Notes: generated from the sequence alone by a model not told the origin. 64,000 nucleotides of DNA from Bacteroidota bacterium (GCA_023422835.1 JAFAGI010000012.1:248001-312000); one strand, 5' to 3'; numbered from the stretch's first letter, positions 1 to 7,558 are shown. Numbers and translations: made by a program.

Positions 1-1
1 C

Positions 2-310
2 ATCGCCAGCCAGTGCGCCTCGGCGGATGAAGACAAAATAGTGATCACGCACGGCACCGACACCATGCAGACCACCGCGGAGTATATTGCCTCCAAAGAC
101 ATCCGGAAAACCATTGTGCTTACGGGAGCTATGATACCCATTAAATTCGGCAGCTCAGACGGGTTGTTCAACCTGGGCAGCGCGCTGGCGTTTGTGCAGA
201 CATTGCCGCCGGGCGTGTATGTAGCCATGAATGGACGCTACTTTACCTGGGATAATGTACGCAAGAACAAACAGACAGGCGTGTTTGAAGAAGTAAAGCA
301 TGCCAGGTAA
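2..310 (+). CDS. Asparaginase-domain protein, 5' end outside the window
   Basis: The reading frame is open to the left edge, so only the C-terminal part is present. It contains the HGTDTM motif and the following LTGAM segment of the type I/II asparaginase N-terminal domain, where the Thr-Asp pair and Lys take part in amide hydrolysis. The protein stops about 85 residues after HGTDTM, so it has no asparaginase C-terminal domain; short single-domain members of this family are common in Bacteroidota. Whether such short forms hydrolyse asparagine is unclear. It lies upstream of mtaB on the same strand. Confidence 0.75.
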   Translation: MASQCASADEDKIVITHGTDTMQTTAEYIASKDIRKTIVLTGAMIPIKFGSSDGLFNLGSALAFVQTLPPGVYVAMNGRYFTWDNVRKNKQTGVFEEVKHAR

Positions 311-431
311 TATCAACGCCAAAGCTGTGTATTATTTTTGAACCACTGTAAAACCGCTGGATCTGGCCTTGGTAGCTGAAATTGGCTCTGTGGACAATAA
401 CTGTTTAAATAAAAAACTAATTACCGAACCA

Positions 432-1700
432 TTGAAGACTGTTGCTTTTCATACTTTAGGATGTAAATTAAATTTCTCGGAGACCTCTACCCTTTCGCGC
501 ATGCTGGAGGCAGACGGCTTCCGAAAAAAATCTTTTGACGATATTGCAGACGTATACGTCATCAACACCTGCTCGGTAACAGACAATGCCGATAAGGAAT
601 GCAGGCAGATCGTGCGGCGCATTCAGCGCAAGGCCCCTGAAAGCCTGGTGGTGATCACGGGTTGCTATGCACAATTAAAACCCAAAGAAATTGCTGAGAT
701 ACCCGGTGTGGACCTGGTGCTGGGCGCAGCAGAGAAATTTAATATCTCTACCCATATACGCGAGCTTGCCAAAGGCGATTCTGCCAAAATATCCAGTTGC
801 GATATTGAAGAAGTTACCGGTTTTAACGCCTCTTACTCGCTCAACGACCGCACACGCACTTTCCTGAAGGTGCAGGACGGGTGCGACTATACCTGCTCCT
901 TTTGCACCATTCCGATGGCGCGTGGCAAGAGCCGCAGCGACAGCATTGAAAATGTGCTGGCCAATGTACGCAGGCTTGCCGAAGACGGTAAAGTAAAGGA
1001 AATAGTGCTCACCGGCGTAAACCTGGGCGACTTCGGCAAAGGCCCCGACGGCAATAAAAAATCGGAAGAGAGCTTCTTTGACCTGGTAAAACAACTGGAT
1101 GAGATTGAAGGCATAGAACGCTACCGCATTTCTTCCATTGAGCCCAACCTGCTGACCGATGAGATCATCGCTTTTGTTCCCCGTAGCAAGCGCTTTATGC
1201 CCCACTTTCACATTCCGCTGCAAAGTGGCAGCGACAAAATACTCGGCATGATGCGCCGCCGCTACAAACGCGAGGTGTATGAAAGCCGCGTGCAGAAGAT
1301 AAAAGAGCTGATGCCGCACTGCGCCATTGGCGTAGATGTGATTGTAGGCTTCCCCGGCGAAAGCGATGAAGATTTTAAAGAAACCTACAATTTTCTCAAC
1401 AGCCTGGATATTGCCTACCTGCATGTGTTCACCTACTCAGAGCGCCCCAATACCAAAGCCCTGGAGTTTGAAGAAGTAGTGCCTGTACAGGTACGCCACG
1501 AACGCAATAAAATGCTGCGTAACCTCTCATACAAAAAAATGCAGCATTTCACCAACCAGTTTACCGGCCAGCGCCGCAAAGTACTGTTTGAAGCCCACAA
1601 CAAAAACGGCATGATGGAAGGCTATACCGACAACTATATCCGACTGAGCGTGCCCTACAACGAAGAGCTGGCAGATAAGATTGTAGAGTGGAAGGTGTAA
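432..1700 (+). CDS. mtaB: tRNA t6A37 methylthiotransferase MtaB
   Basis: Radical-SAM methylthiotransferase expected to convert t6A to ms2t6A at position 37 of tRNAs reading ANN codons. The N-terminal UPF0004 domain has its three cluster cysteines in TLGCKLN, NTCSVT and TGCYAQ. The radical SAM motif CxxxCxxC follows (C151, C155, C158 from this start), and the C-terminus is a TRAM-like RNA-binding segment. I chose the TTG at 432 because it puts TVAFHTLGCKLN at the N-terminus, as in family members; the frame stays open to an earlier TTG at 369, which would add 21 unconserved residues. Length (422 aa) is normal. Confidence 0.92.
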   Translation: MKTVAFHTLGCKLNFSETSTLSRMLEADGFRKKSFDDIADVYVINTCSVTDNADKECRQIVRRIQRKAPESLVVITGCYAQLKPKEIAEIPGVDLVLGAAEKFNISTHIRELAKGDSAKISSCDIEEVTGFNASYSLNDRTRTFLKVQDGCDYTCSFCTIPMARGKSRSDSIENVLANVRRLAEDGKVKEIVLTGVNLGDFGKGPDGNKKSEESFFDLVKQLDEIEGIERYRISSIEPNLLTDEIIAFVPRSKRFMPHFHIPLQSGSDKILGMMRRRYKREVYESRVQKIKELMPHCAIGVDVIVGFPGESDEDFKETYNFLNSLDIAYLHVFTYSERPNTKALEFEEVVPVQVRHERNKMLRNLSYKKMQHFTNQFTGQRRKVLFEAHNKNGMMEGYTDNYIRLSVPYNEELADKIVEWKV

Positions 1701-1730
1701 ATGGGTACAGGGAATAATGCATGATTTTTT

Positions 1731-2567
1731 TTATATAAAATCTAAAGGACTTTTAATTTTAGATTTTGAAATATCCGTAATGTGTGTATAAATTTCGGTA
1801 GTTTCTATAGATCTGTGCCCTAGCAACTCCTGTATAAAACGAATGTCTGTACCGTTTTCCAGCAAATGTGTAGCAAAGCTATGCCTAAGTTTGTGCGGCG
1901 TTACAGGAGATGCTATCCCGACAGTAGCAGCAGTTTTTTTTATTACAATCTGCACACTTTTTGCCGAATATTGCCCACCTTGCTGCCCTTCCAAAAGCCA
2001 AAATTTTGGTTTATATGCTTTATGATAATTACGTAAAAGTGGCAGCAGTTTCTCAGGAAGCATTACCACTCTGTCTTTATTTCCCTTTGATTCGCGGATA
2101 GTAATCGTCATTTTATTAGAATTAATATCAGAAAGCCTCAGGTTGAGCAACTCTGCCAGCCTGAGGCCGCATCCATACAAAAGAGAGATCATTGTCTTAT
2201 GTTTCAGGTTGTCCGTACTTTCAATCATCCGTTGTATTTCATTTATAGATAAGTATACAGGCAACTTATGTTTCTGTCTTTTAGGGTAATAGGCATACAG
2301 ATTTATTTCTCTATCAAAAACGAGTTTGTAAAATTTAACGATGGCAAACAACATTTGTTTTTGGTAAGACGGGCTAATCTTTTTTTCGTTAATAAGCCAG
2401 TAAATATACTTTTCTATCAAATTTATGGTTATTGTATCCGGCTCGTATTTCCTGAAGGTTTTCAGAAAAAAACTTACACAACCTACATAGGTCTTAATGC
2501 TATTTTTGCTATAGCGCTGGATGAGCATTTTTTCTTCAAAAGATTGTAAGAAAGTTGTATTTTTCAT
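1731..2567 (-). CDS. Integron-integrase-like tyrosine recombinase
   Basis: Tyrosine recombinase of 278 aa. A SAM-like core-binding domain (about 1-95) precedes the catalytic domain with R136 (GCGLRLAELL), K161 (ESKGNKDR), H225 and R228 (PHKLRHSFATHLL), H251 (ELLGHRS) and nucleophile Y260 (EIYTHI). The C-terminus ends in KSPLD, as in many IntI proteins. Between K161 and H225 there is no room for the roughly 20-residue IntI-specific insertion, and the protein is shorter than typical IntI (about 320-340 aa). It is transcribed away from an adjacent attI-like site and cassette array, so a role in cassette integration and excision is inferred. The alternative is a generic Xer-like or element-borne recombinase that happens to lie here. 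Confidence 0.85.
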   Translation of the reverse strand: MKNTTFLQSFEEKMLIQRYSKNSIKTYVGCVSFFLKTFRKYEPDTITINLIEKYIYWLINEKKISPSYQKQMLFAIVKFYKLVFDREINLYAYYPKRQKHKLPVYLSINEIQRMIESTDNLKHKTMISLLYGCGLRLAELLNLRLSDINSNKMTITIRESKGNKDRVVMLPEKLLPLLRNYHKAYKPKFWLLEGQQGGQYSAKSVQIVIKKTAATVGIASPVTPHKLRHSFATHLLENGTDIRFIQELLGHRSIETTEIYTHITDISKSKIKSPLDFI

Positions 2568-2572
2568 ATAAC

Positions 2573-2716
2573 ATTCGTTAATCCAAAAAAGTTTTTTAAT
2601 AAAAAAGATACCTATGCAATTAATGGTAATAAGAAAGAACTAAAGATACCAAAAAAAGGATTAACGAAATACAATGGCGAGATTAACGAAATTCGTAAAT
2701 TTGGGTGTTATGTGCA
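2573..2716 (+). other. attI-like primary recombination site
   Basis: The region between the recombinase start codon and the first cassette carries GATTAACGAAAT twice in direct orientation (2659-2670 and 2681-2692, 22 bp apart). An inverted copy (GGATTAACGAA read on the reverse strand) lies at 2574-2584, six bases from the recombinase start. The region ends in GTTATGTGCA (2707-2716), with the predicted crossover between G2707 and T2708. Repeated integrase-binding motifs plus a terminal GTTRRRY-type core are the layout of an attI site. The assignment is by analogy. Confidence 0.6.
2696..2703 (+). promoter_or_regulatory. Candidate cassette promoter (-7 box TAAATTTG)
   Basis: TAAATTTG matches the Bacteroidota -7 consensus TAnnTTTG, points toward the cassettes and ends four bases before the predicted insertion point. 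This is where an integron Pc promoter would drive newly inserted cassettes. No convincing -33 TTG is present at the usual distance, so the call is tentative. Confidence 0.4.
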
Positions 2717-2763
2717 ATATGTCACCAAAAAAACTTATAACTAAAGAGTATTTATAAAAACTA

Positions 2764-4251
2764 ATGAAACTTAAAATGAGTATCAATAAAATCAAATCAA
2801 TTGATTTTATTGAATTAGAGCTTCCTATAGACAAAGGTTTGTATGCAATTACTGGACAAAATGGATCTGGAAAAAGTACTATAAGTTCATGTGCTTCTAG
2901 TGTGTTCTTTTATATGCAAATGAATGATTTTTTCGGAAATACTGATAACGATGCATTTATTCAATTCGACCTCAATGGAGGAAAACGTTATTATAAAAAA
3001 GTTTTCGAACGTAATAAATGGAAATGGACTAGAAAAACCGAAGGAGATTTTAAAATTAAAGGATTTTTTGAAGGAAGTTTAATATACGGAAATAGGTTTA
3101 GAAATACGAATTATAACACTTTACGTAAACTTGAGTTAATAGATGAAAAATATTTAAAATCTGCATCAGAATTTATACGTAAAAATCTAGGACTTATATT
3201 ACATAATGATAAAAATTTTTATCCAAAATTATTTAAAGTAATTAATTCAGACTTACCAAACAATCTAAATATCAATGGAGATATTTTCTATTACGAAAAG
3301 GAAAACAAGAAAATTAGTCAGTTTCACATGTCAACTGGGGAGAATCTTCTAATAAGCATTTTAAATTCATTAAATATTAGAAATTCTGATAGAACTACTT
3401 TAAATGTTCCTTGTCTTTTAATGCTTGACGAAATAGAATTAGCACTTCATCCATCTTCTTTAAAAAGATTAGTTCAATTTTTAGAAAAAATGTCAGATGA
3501 TTTTAATTATGCAATTTATTTTTCAACCCACTCCTTAGAAATTATAAGCTCTATTGAACCTTCTAATATTTTTTTCATTGATAGGCATTTTGATAATTCT
3601 ATAGAAATTATTAATCCATGCTATCCTGCATATGCAACAAAAATACTATATGATCAGACTGGATATGACCATGTAATTTTAGTTGAAGATGATTTAGCAT
3701 CAATTATTATCAATAGACTATTGAGAAATAATTCTTTAATTAATAATAAACTAATACATGTATTACCATGTGGAGGATATTCTAATGTTATTGAATTAGC
3801 TCAAGATGTAGTAGTTAGTAATCTTATGGGAAGAAATGCTAAAATTATGATTATTCTTGATGCAGATGTTCAAAATGAAGCCAAAAATTACATTTCTAAA
3901 AATAATATTTCAAATAATATTCCTATAAACTATTTACCTATTGAAAGTCTTGAAAAATATCTAAAGGAAAATCTATTTTTAAAAACTGACCAAAAATTAT
4001 ATAGAACATTAGAAGATTATATTTTTCAACAAACTAGTTTAAGAACAATTCTTTCAGATTATAAAAATTCTGGCGAATCTGAAAAAGATTACAACGGCAA
4101 AAAACTATATAATCGAATTGACACAGAACTAAGGAATAGAAACAAATCTAGAAATGATGTAATTGAAATAGTTATCAAACATATTGAAGAAAATTCGCCT
4201 GAATCTCTAAAGAAAATTATACAATTTCTGTCAAAGAAACTTGATAACTAA
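2764..4251 (+). CDS. OLD-like AAA ATPase with C-terminal Toprim-like domain (cassette 1)
   Basis: The first half (about 1-280) is an ABC-class ATPase: Walker A GQNGSGKS (31-38), signature-like STGENLLISI, Walker B LLMLDEIE (D222, E223) and an H-loop in FSTHSLE. The second half has Toprim-like acidic motifs, VEDD (E308) and ILDADV (D366, D368). This order is that of OLD-family ATP-dependent nucleases, several of which act in phage defence. At 495 aa it is compact for the family and has no visible partner gene. It is the only gene in its cassette; the stop codon is seven bases before attC. The start could also be the ATG four codons downstream. A defence role is inferred; the substrate is unknown. 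Confidence 0.8.
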   Translation: MKLKMSINKIKSIDFIELELPIDKGLYAITGQNGSGKSTISSCASSVFFYMQMNDFFGNTDNDAFIQFDLNGGKRYYKKVFERNKWKWTRKTEGDFKIKGFFEGSLIYGNRFRNTNYNTLRKLELIDEKYLKSASEFIRKNLGLILHNDKNFYPKLFKVINSDLPNNLNINGDIFYYEKENKKISQFHMSTGENLLISILNSLNIRNSDRTTLNVPCLLMLDEIELALHPSSLKRLVQFLEKMSDDFNYAIYFSTHSLEIISSIEPSNIFFIDRHFDNSIEIINPCYPAYATKILYDQTGYDHVILVEDDLASIIINRLLRNNSLINNKLIHVLPCGGYSNVIELAQDVVVSNLMGRNAKIMIILDADVQNEAKNYISKNNISNNIPINYLPIESLEKYLKENLFLKTDQKLYRTLEDYIFQQTSLRTILSDYKNSGESEKDYNGKKLYNRIDTELRNRNKSRNDVIEIVIKHIEENSPESLKKIIQFLSKKLDN

Positions 4252-4258
4252 TTCATAC

Positions 4259-4453
4259 TGCACATAACAAGGGTTTGGCGCAATGGCGGGTTAAGGCTAA
4301 AATTAAAGTTTCGGCTTTCTATGTCGCAAAAAGCCAATTATATTGACTTTTTTATAAATTTATTCAATTAATTGGCTTTTGCTTACCGTGTCGCTAAATT
4401 GAAACTTTTCGCTTCAATTTCCGCCACTTGCGCCAAGCCCCAAAACGTTAGGC
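4259..4453 (+). repeat. attC-like recombination site 1
   Basis: R'' is TGCACATAAC (4259-4268), the reverse complement of cassette 1's first bases (2707-2716); extended, 14 of 15 positions match. R' is GTTAGGC (4447-4453). The arms TTTGGCGCAATGGCGG (4274-4289) and CCGCCACTTGCGCCAA (4421-4436) pair with one unpaired base, like the extrahelical base of attC. A 12-bp perfect inner stem (4329-4340 with 4369-4380) extends the cruciform. At about 190 bp it is long, comparable to large chromosomal attC sites. Confidence 0.85.
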
Positions 4454-4524
4454 GTAATGCTATGATGACAGTGCGTTGTTAAAAACTTTCGGAGAGAATG
4501 AATAAAAAAAAGAGTATCATAACT

Positions 4525-4532
4525 TACATTTG
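4525..4532 (+). promoter_or_regulatory. Candidate promoter of the methylase cassette (TACATTTG)
   Basis: TACATTTG matches TAnnTTTG and ends four bases before the methylase ATG. Transcription starting the usual few bases downstream would give a nearly leaderless mRNA. It lies inside cassette 2, so this cassette may carry its own promoter. No clear -33 element is seen. Confidence 0.4.
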
Positions 4533-4536
4533 ACAG

Positions 4537-5736
4537 ATGAAAAATATAGTTGAAGAACCAGTAGAAACATATAACCAAATCGGACTTGGTATTGGCAACT
4601 ATGTTGACACAAGACGACTTTATCCAATACTAAAGTGGGCAGGCGGGAAAGAGCAAGAGTTAAAATATATCATCCCGAATTTACCGAGTAAATTTAAAGA
4701 CTACTACGAACCTTTTGTAGGAGGTGGTGCTGTTTATACAGCTGTTCAGGCTGACAATTATTTCATAAATGACAAATCAGACGAATTAATCAGTTTATAT
4801 CGCAGCATAACAAATGGCGACAGAAAAACATTTTTTAAAGCGGTTGACGAAATAATTCATAATTGGGACTTGTTGACAAAAGTCATTCAAGACAATTCAA
4901 AGTTTTTTATAACTACATACAAACAGTATTCGCAAGACAAAATTGATGAAACAAAACTAAAGGACATTTTATTTGAATTTATCTTAAAAAACTCAGAACA
5001 GTTCAACGGAATGTTTTCAGTTATATTCAACTTCAATATTGAAAATTTCATTAAAGAAATAAAGATAAATCTTGTAAGGAAAAGTAAAAGAATGAAAGAA
5101 TTGGAGCAAATTAAAAACTTGCTTCCTGACAATGATATTCTTGACAATATTGAAACAGCTTTAAAAAGTGCATTTTATATGCACTTTAGACATTTGTATA
5201 ACAACTCAACTAAATACAAACTTAATTCTGCTTTCAAATCTGCAATATTCCTTTTCATAAGGAACTTTGCATATAGTGGAATGTTCCGTTACAATTCAAG
5301 TGGCGACTTCAATGTCCCCTATGGCGGAATTGCTTACAATCGCAAAAACTTCCTAAAAAAAGTTGACTATTTAAGAACTAAAGAATTAAAATCTCTTTTA
5401 GACCAAACGACTATTGAAAATCTTGACTTTGAAGATTTTTTCAATTTGCACAAACCGACAAAAAATGATTTTGTTTTTCTTGACCCACCATACGACAGTG
5501 AATTTAGCACCTATGCACAAAATGAATTTACAAAAGACGACCAAGCAAGACTTGCAGATTATTTAATTAATCATTGCAAAGCAAAATGGATGATGATAAT
5601 TAAAAACACAGAATTTATTTTCAATCTTTACAACAATAACAATCTTAACATAAGGTCATTTGACAAAACTTATCTCGTTAGTTTTATGAACCGTAATGAC
5701 AAAAATGTGGAACACCTTTTAATAACAAATTACTAA
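4537..5736 (+). CDS. Dam-family DNA adenine-N6 methyltransferase (cassette 2)
   Basis: A D12-class (Dam/DpnM type) adenine methyltransferase. The N-terminal motif LKWAGGKEQEL is followed by the AdoMet-binding EPFVGGGAVYTAV, and the catalytic DPPY lies at 316-319. At 399 aa it is over 100 residues longer than E. coli Dam; the extra length is mainly the Lys/Asn/Phe-rich region of roughly 100-215, where the target recognition part would lie. The stop codon is eight bases before the DUF3883 endonuclease-like gene, in the same cassette, so the pair is read as a restriction-modification system in which this enzyme protects host DNA. The recognition sequence cannot be told from sequence alone. Confidence 0.9.
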   Translation: MKNIVEEPVETYNQIGLGIGNYVDTRRLYPILKWAGGKEQELKYIIPNLPSKFKDYYEPFVGGGAVYTAVQADNYFINDKSDELISLYRSITNGDRKTFFKAVDEIIHNWDLLTKVIQDNSKFFITTYKQYSQDKIDETKLKDILFEFILKNSEQFNGMFSVIFNFNIENFIKEIKINLVRKSKRMKELEQIKNLLPDNDILDNIETALKSAFYMHFRHLYNNSTKYKLNSAFKSAIFLFIRNFAYSGMFRYNSSGDFNVPYGGIAYNRKNFLKKVDYLRTKELKSLLDQTTIENLDFEDFFNLHKPTKNDFVFLDPPYDSEFSTYAQNEFTKDDQARLADYLINHCKAKWMMIIKNTEFIFNLYNNNNLNIRSFDKTYLVSFMNRNDKNVEHLLITNY

Positions 5737-5744
5737 AGAATAAA

Positions 5745-6569
5745 ATGGCAGCACATACAGAAGCAGAGATAAGAAGAGCAATCAAACCATTGCTAACGGT
5801 TTATGGTGAATTAAACACATCAGAAGTAAAAACTCTTTTGCACACAGTTTTAGAATTTAGTGAAGAGGATAATATTCCATCGGCAACACGAAACGAAGTT
5901 CTTATTATTCAAAGGATAGGTAATATTGTTGCTCACCAAACAGAAACAATAAAAATTTACGATGAAGGTTTTATAGTTGACAAGAATTTTCGCCCTGCCA
6001 AATTCTCTCTAATAAACCCTATTACACAAACGGTTATTCTACCTGCTGTCGTAACAACAATTAAGGAAAAAACAAGACGCTTCGTTGCTCGTAAAATCGA
6101 TTGGGAAAAAGCAAGAGACCGAAACAATGAAATTGGTGACCAAGGTGAAGAATTTGTATTAGAGTTTGAAATTGACCGGTTAATTGAAACTCTCTCAATG
6201 AACAGAGCAAGTGCAATACAAAATGTTCAACATTTGAGCCGATTGCAGGGTGACGGACTAGGATATGATATTTCCTCGATAAATGATGACGGTTCTCCTC
6301 GATATATTGAAGTTAAGACTACAAGCGGAGGTTTCAATCAAGCATTTTATATGAGTAAAAACGAAAAACATTTTTTTGAGGAGTATGGAGACTCAGCTTT
6401 TATTTACCGTGTTTATAATTTTAACAGAGACACAAGACGAGGTGACGTGAAAATAATAAGTCAAAGTGAACTGTTTTCAAATTTCAATTTTGACACAATC
6501 ACTTGGCAAGTAACTCCAAATGAAAAAGGACATACGCCTAACAGCAGTTTGGCAAAATGGCGGATTTAG
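5745..6569 (+). CDS. DUF3883-type restriction endonuclease, predicted (cassette 2)
   Basis: The N-terminal part (about 1-80) looks like a winged-helix Mrr_N-type domain with a conserved NIVAHQ segment. The C-terminal part is a DUF3883-like PD-(D/E)xK fold with D175 in GDGLGYDISS and E189/K191 in YIEVKTTSG, the probable metal-binding residues. It follows the Dam-type methylase by eight bases, which supports a type II restriction role. The last codons and the stop lie inside the first arm of attC site 2, so gene and recombination site overlap by about 34 bases. Confidence 0.78.
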   Translation: MAAHTEAEIRRAIKPLLTVYGELNTSEVKTLLHTVLEFSEEDNIPSATRNEVLIIQRIGNIVAHQTETIKIYDEGFIVDKNFRPAKFSLINPITQTVILPAVVTTIKEKTRRFVARKIDWEKARDRNNEIGDQGEEFVLEFEIDRLIETLSMNRASAIQNVQHLSRLQGDGLGYDISSINDDGSPRYIEVKTTSGGFNQAFYMSKNEKHFFEEYGDSAFIYRVYNFNRDTRRGDVKIISQSELFSNFNFDTITWQVTPNEKGHTPNSSLAKWRI

Positions 6570-6648
6570 TGATAAATTCAAGTGCAGTTCTTCGATTGAA
6601 CTTTTGTGCTAAAAATCCGCCACTACGTCAAGCCGCAAAACGTTATGT
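6536..6648 (+). repeat. attC-like recombination site 2
   Basis: R'' is GCCTAAC (6536-6542), the reverse complement of cassette 2's first bases at 4447-4453; complementarity extends to 10 bases (TACGCCTAAC). R' is GTTATGT (6642-6648), with the crossover after G6642. The arm around ATGGCGGATTT (6557-6567) pairs with AAATCCGCCACT (6613-6624). The second arm shares CCGCCACT and CAAAACGTTA with site 1, so the two sites belong to one family. The site contains the endonuclease stop codon. Confidence 0.85.
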
Positions 6649-6716
6649 GCAAGTAGTTCAAAAACTGCACAAAAATTAAATTGTAAAAAAAGAAACACGA
6701 ATTAAAAATATTAAAT

Positions 6717-7013
6717 ATGTACTTACTTCAAGGAAAACTAACCGCTAAAGATGGAAAGCGTGACGAACTTGCCGAAATTTTAAAAGATGCGTCTAAATTA
6801 ATTTCAAACGCTGAGGGCTCAAAATTTTATATTGTTGGAAAATGTGAGGAAGATAAGAATGATGTTTATGTAACTGAATTATGGAATACAAAAGAAGACC
6901 ACGATAATTCATTAAACTATCCAGGTGTAAGAGAATTAATAATGAAGGCTATGCCAATTTTGGATGGACAACCTGAAAAGGGTAAAGAAATTGAAGTATT
7001 AAACGAAATGTAA
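6717..7013 (+). CDS. Antibiotic biosynthesis monooxygenase (ABM) domain protein (cassette 3)
   Basis: A 98-aa single-domain ferredoxin-like protein of the ABM/YgiN (putative quinol monooxygenase) superfamily. Supporting segments are the opening MYLLQGKLTAKDGK, the central SKFYIVGKCEEDKNDVYV and the TELWNTKEDHDNSL strand-helix typical of these dimeric proteins. Family members oxidise quinols or polyketides without cofactors, or degrade haem, but no diagnostic residue fixes the substrate here. It is the sole gene of its cassette, preceded by the cassette start at 6643 and followed nine bases later by an R'' core. Confidence 0.75.
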   Translation: MYLLQGKLTAKDGKRDELAEILKDASKLISNAEGSKFYIVGKCEEDKNDVYVTELWNTKEDHDNSLNYPGVRELIMKAMPILDGQPEKGKEIEVLNEM

Positions 7014-7021
7014 ACTCTGCC

Positions 7022-7060
7022 TGCACATAACATCGGCAACCGTTGCACAACCCCAGTTTT
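7022..7060 (+). repeat. attC-like site 3, truncated
   Basis: TGCACATAAC (7022-7031) is the exact reverse complement of cassette 3's start (6642-6651), so it is the R'' of that cassette's attC. No matching L'/R' with GTTATGTG or a GTTRRRY core could be found downstream. The following GTTGCACAAC and GC-richer sequence lead into the IS1182-type remnant, so the right half was probably lost to an insertion or deletion. Confidence 0.6.
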
Positions 7061-7232
7061 CCGGCGGATTTTCCGATAAATGCATAAAAAAGCGGCCTCT
7101 TTTAAAGCGATTTAAGAGAGGTTCTTCATTTTGCAGGGAAAAATTTTGCGGATTTTCGGGTGGCTTAAAATGAAGGTATCGTCTTTTTGAGAAGCCAGTT
7201 TGCGAAATGCCACAATTTCCCTTTTCTAAGGT

Positions 7233-7558
7233 TCATAATCTGGACATTGCTTTGGGTTTCCGGCTGGTGAACTTCAGGTATTTCTTTAAGTTGTAGGCCA
7301 AGGCGGACATTAAAACATGTTTGTTGGCTACTGCCATGCCACGAGTATATACACGACGCATATGTGATGGTTGATCAGCGTGCCCAAAACAGGCTCTACA
7401 GTATCACTTCGCCCCTTTATGAGTTTGCGGTAATAGCCTTTATTTTCTGTGAGCTTCTTGTGCATCTTATCATACATAGGTCTGTGAATGCTATCGTCTA
7501 TCTTTTTAAATTTCGTAACCTTACCACAGCACTCTGTTCGCAACTGACGTCCTCCCAT
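7233..7558 (-). pseudogene. IS1182-type transposase, C-terminal remnant
   Basis: On the reverse strand one frame ends in GRSDTVEPVLGTLINHH. After a one-base frameshift near 7363 the next frame continues MRRVYTRGMAVANKHVLM and SALAYNLKKYLKF to a stop at 7233-7235. These are the conserved C-terminal motifs of IS1182-family DDE transposases (TVEPVFGTL, RGMAxANKHVLM, AYNLKKYL). The N-terminal two thirds, including most of the catalytic core, is absent, so this is a dead fragment. Sequence down to about 7060 probably includes the old element's end, but I could not identify its inverted repeat with confidence. Confidence 0.8.

Larger units (their letters stand above)
1731..7031. mobile_element. Integron-like element: recombinase, attI-like site and three gene cassettes
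   Basis: A reverse-strand tyrosine recombinase is followed on its 5' side by repeats and a GTTATGTG junction, then three forward-strand cassettes separated by attC-like hairpins. Cassette 1 runs 2708-4447, cassette 2 runs 4448-6642, and cassette 3 begins at 6643 and loses its end to an insertion-sequence remnant. In each cassette the R'' core (TGCACATAAC, GCCTAAC, TGCACATAAC) is the exact reverse complement of the cassette's own first bases, as expected if G plus TTRRRY reform R' in a circular cassette. The block is much more AT-rich than the flanking genes. Assignment to integrons is inference from this architecture; recombination activity is not shown. Confidence 0.8.

Noticed and set aside
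675..1424. 249-aa reverse-strand open frame
   Set aside because: Lies entirely inside mtaB in antisense, with no recognisable domain; a shadow of a conserved gene.
2659..2692. Two identical 12-mers 22 bp apart as a CRISPR-like array
   Set aside because: Only two direct copies, spacer of 10 bases, and the location beside a recombinase and a cassette junction fits attI better. No cas genes are present.
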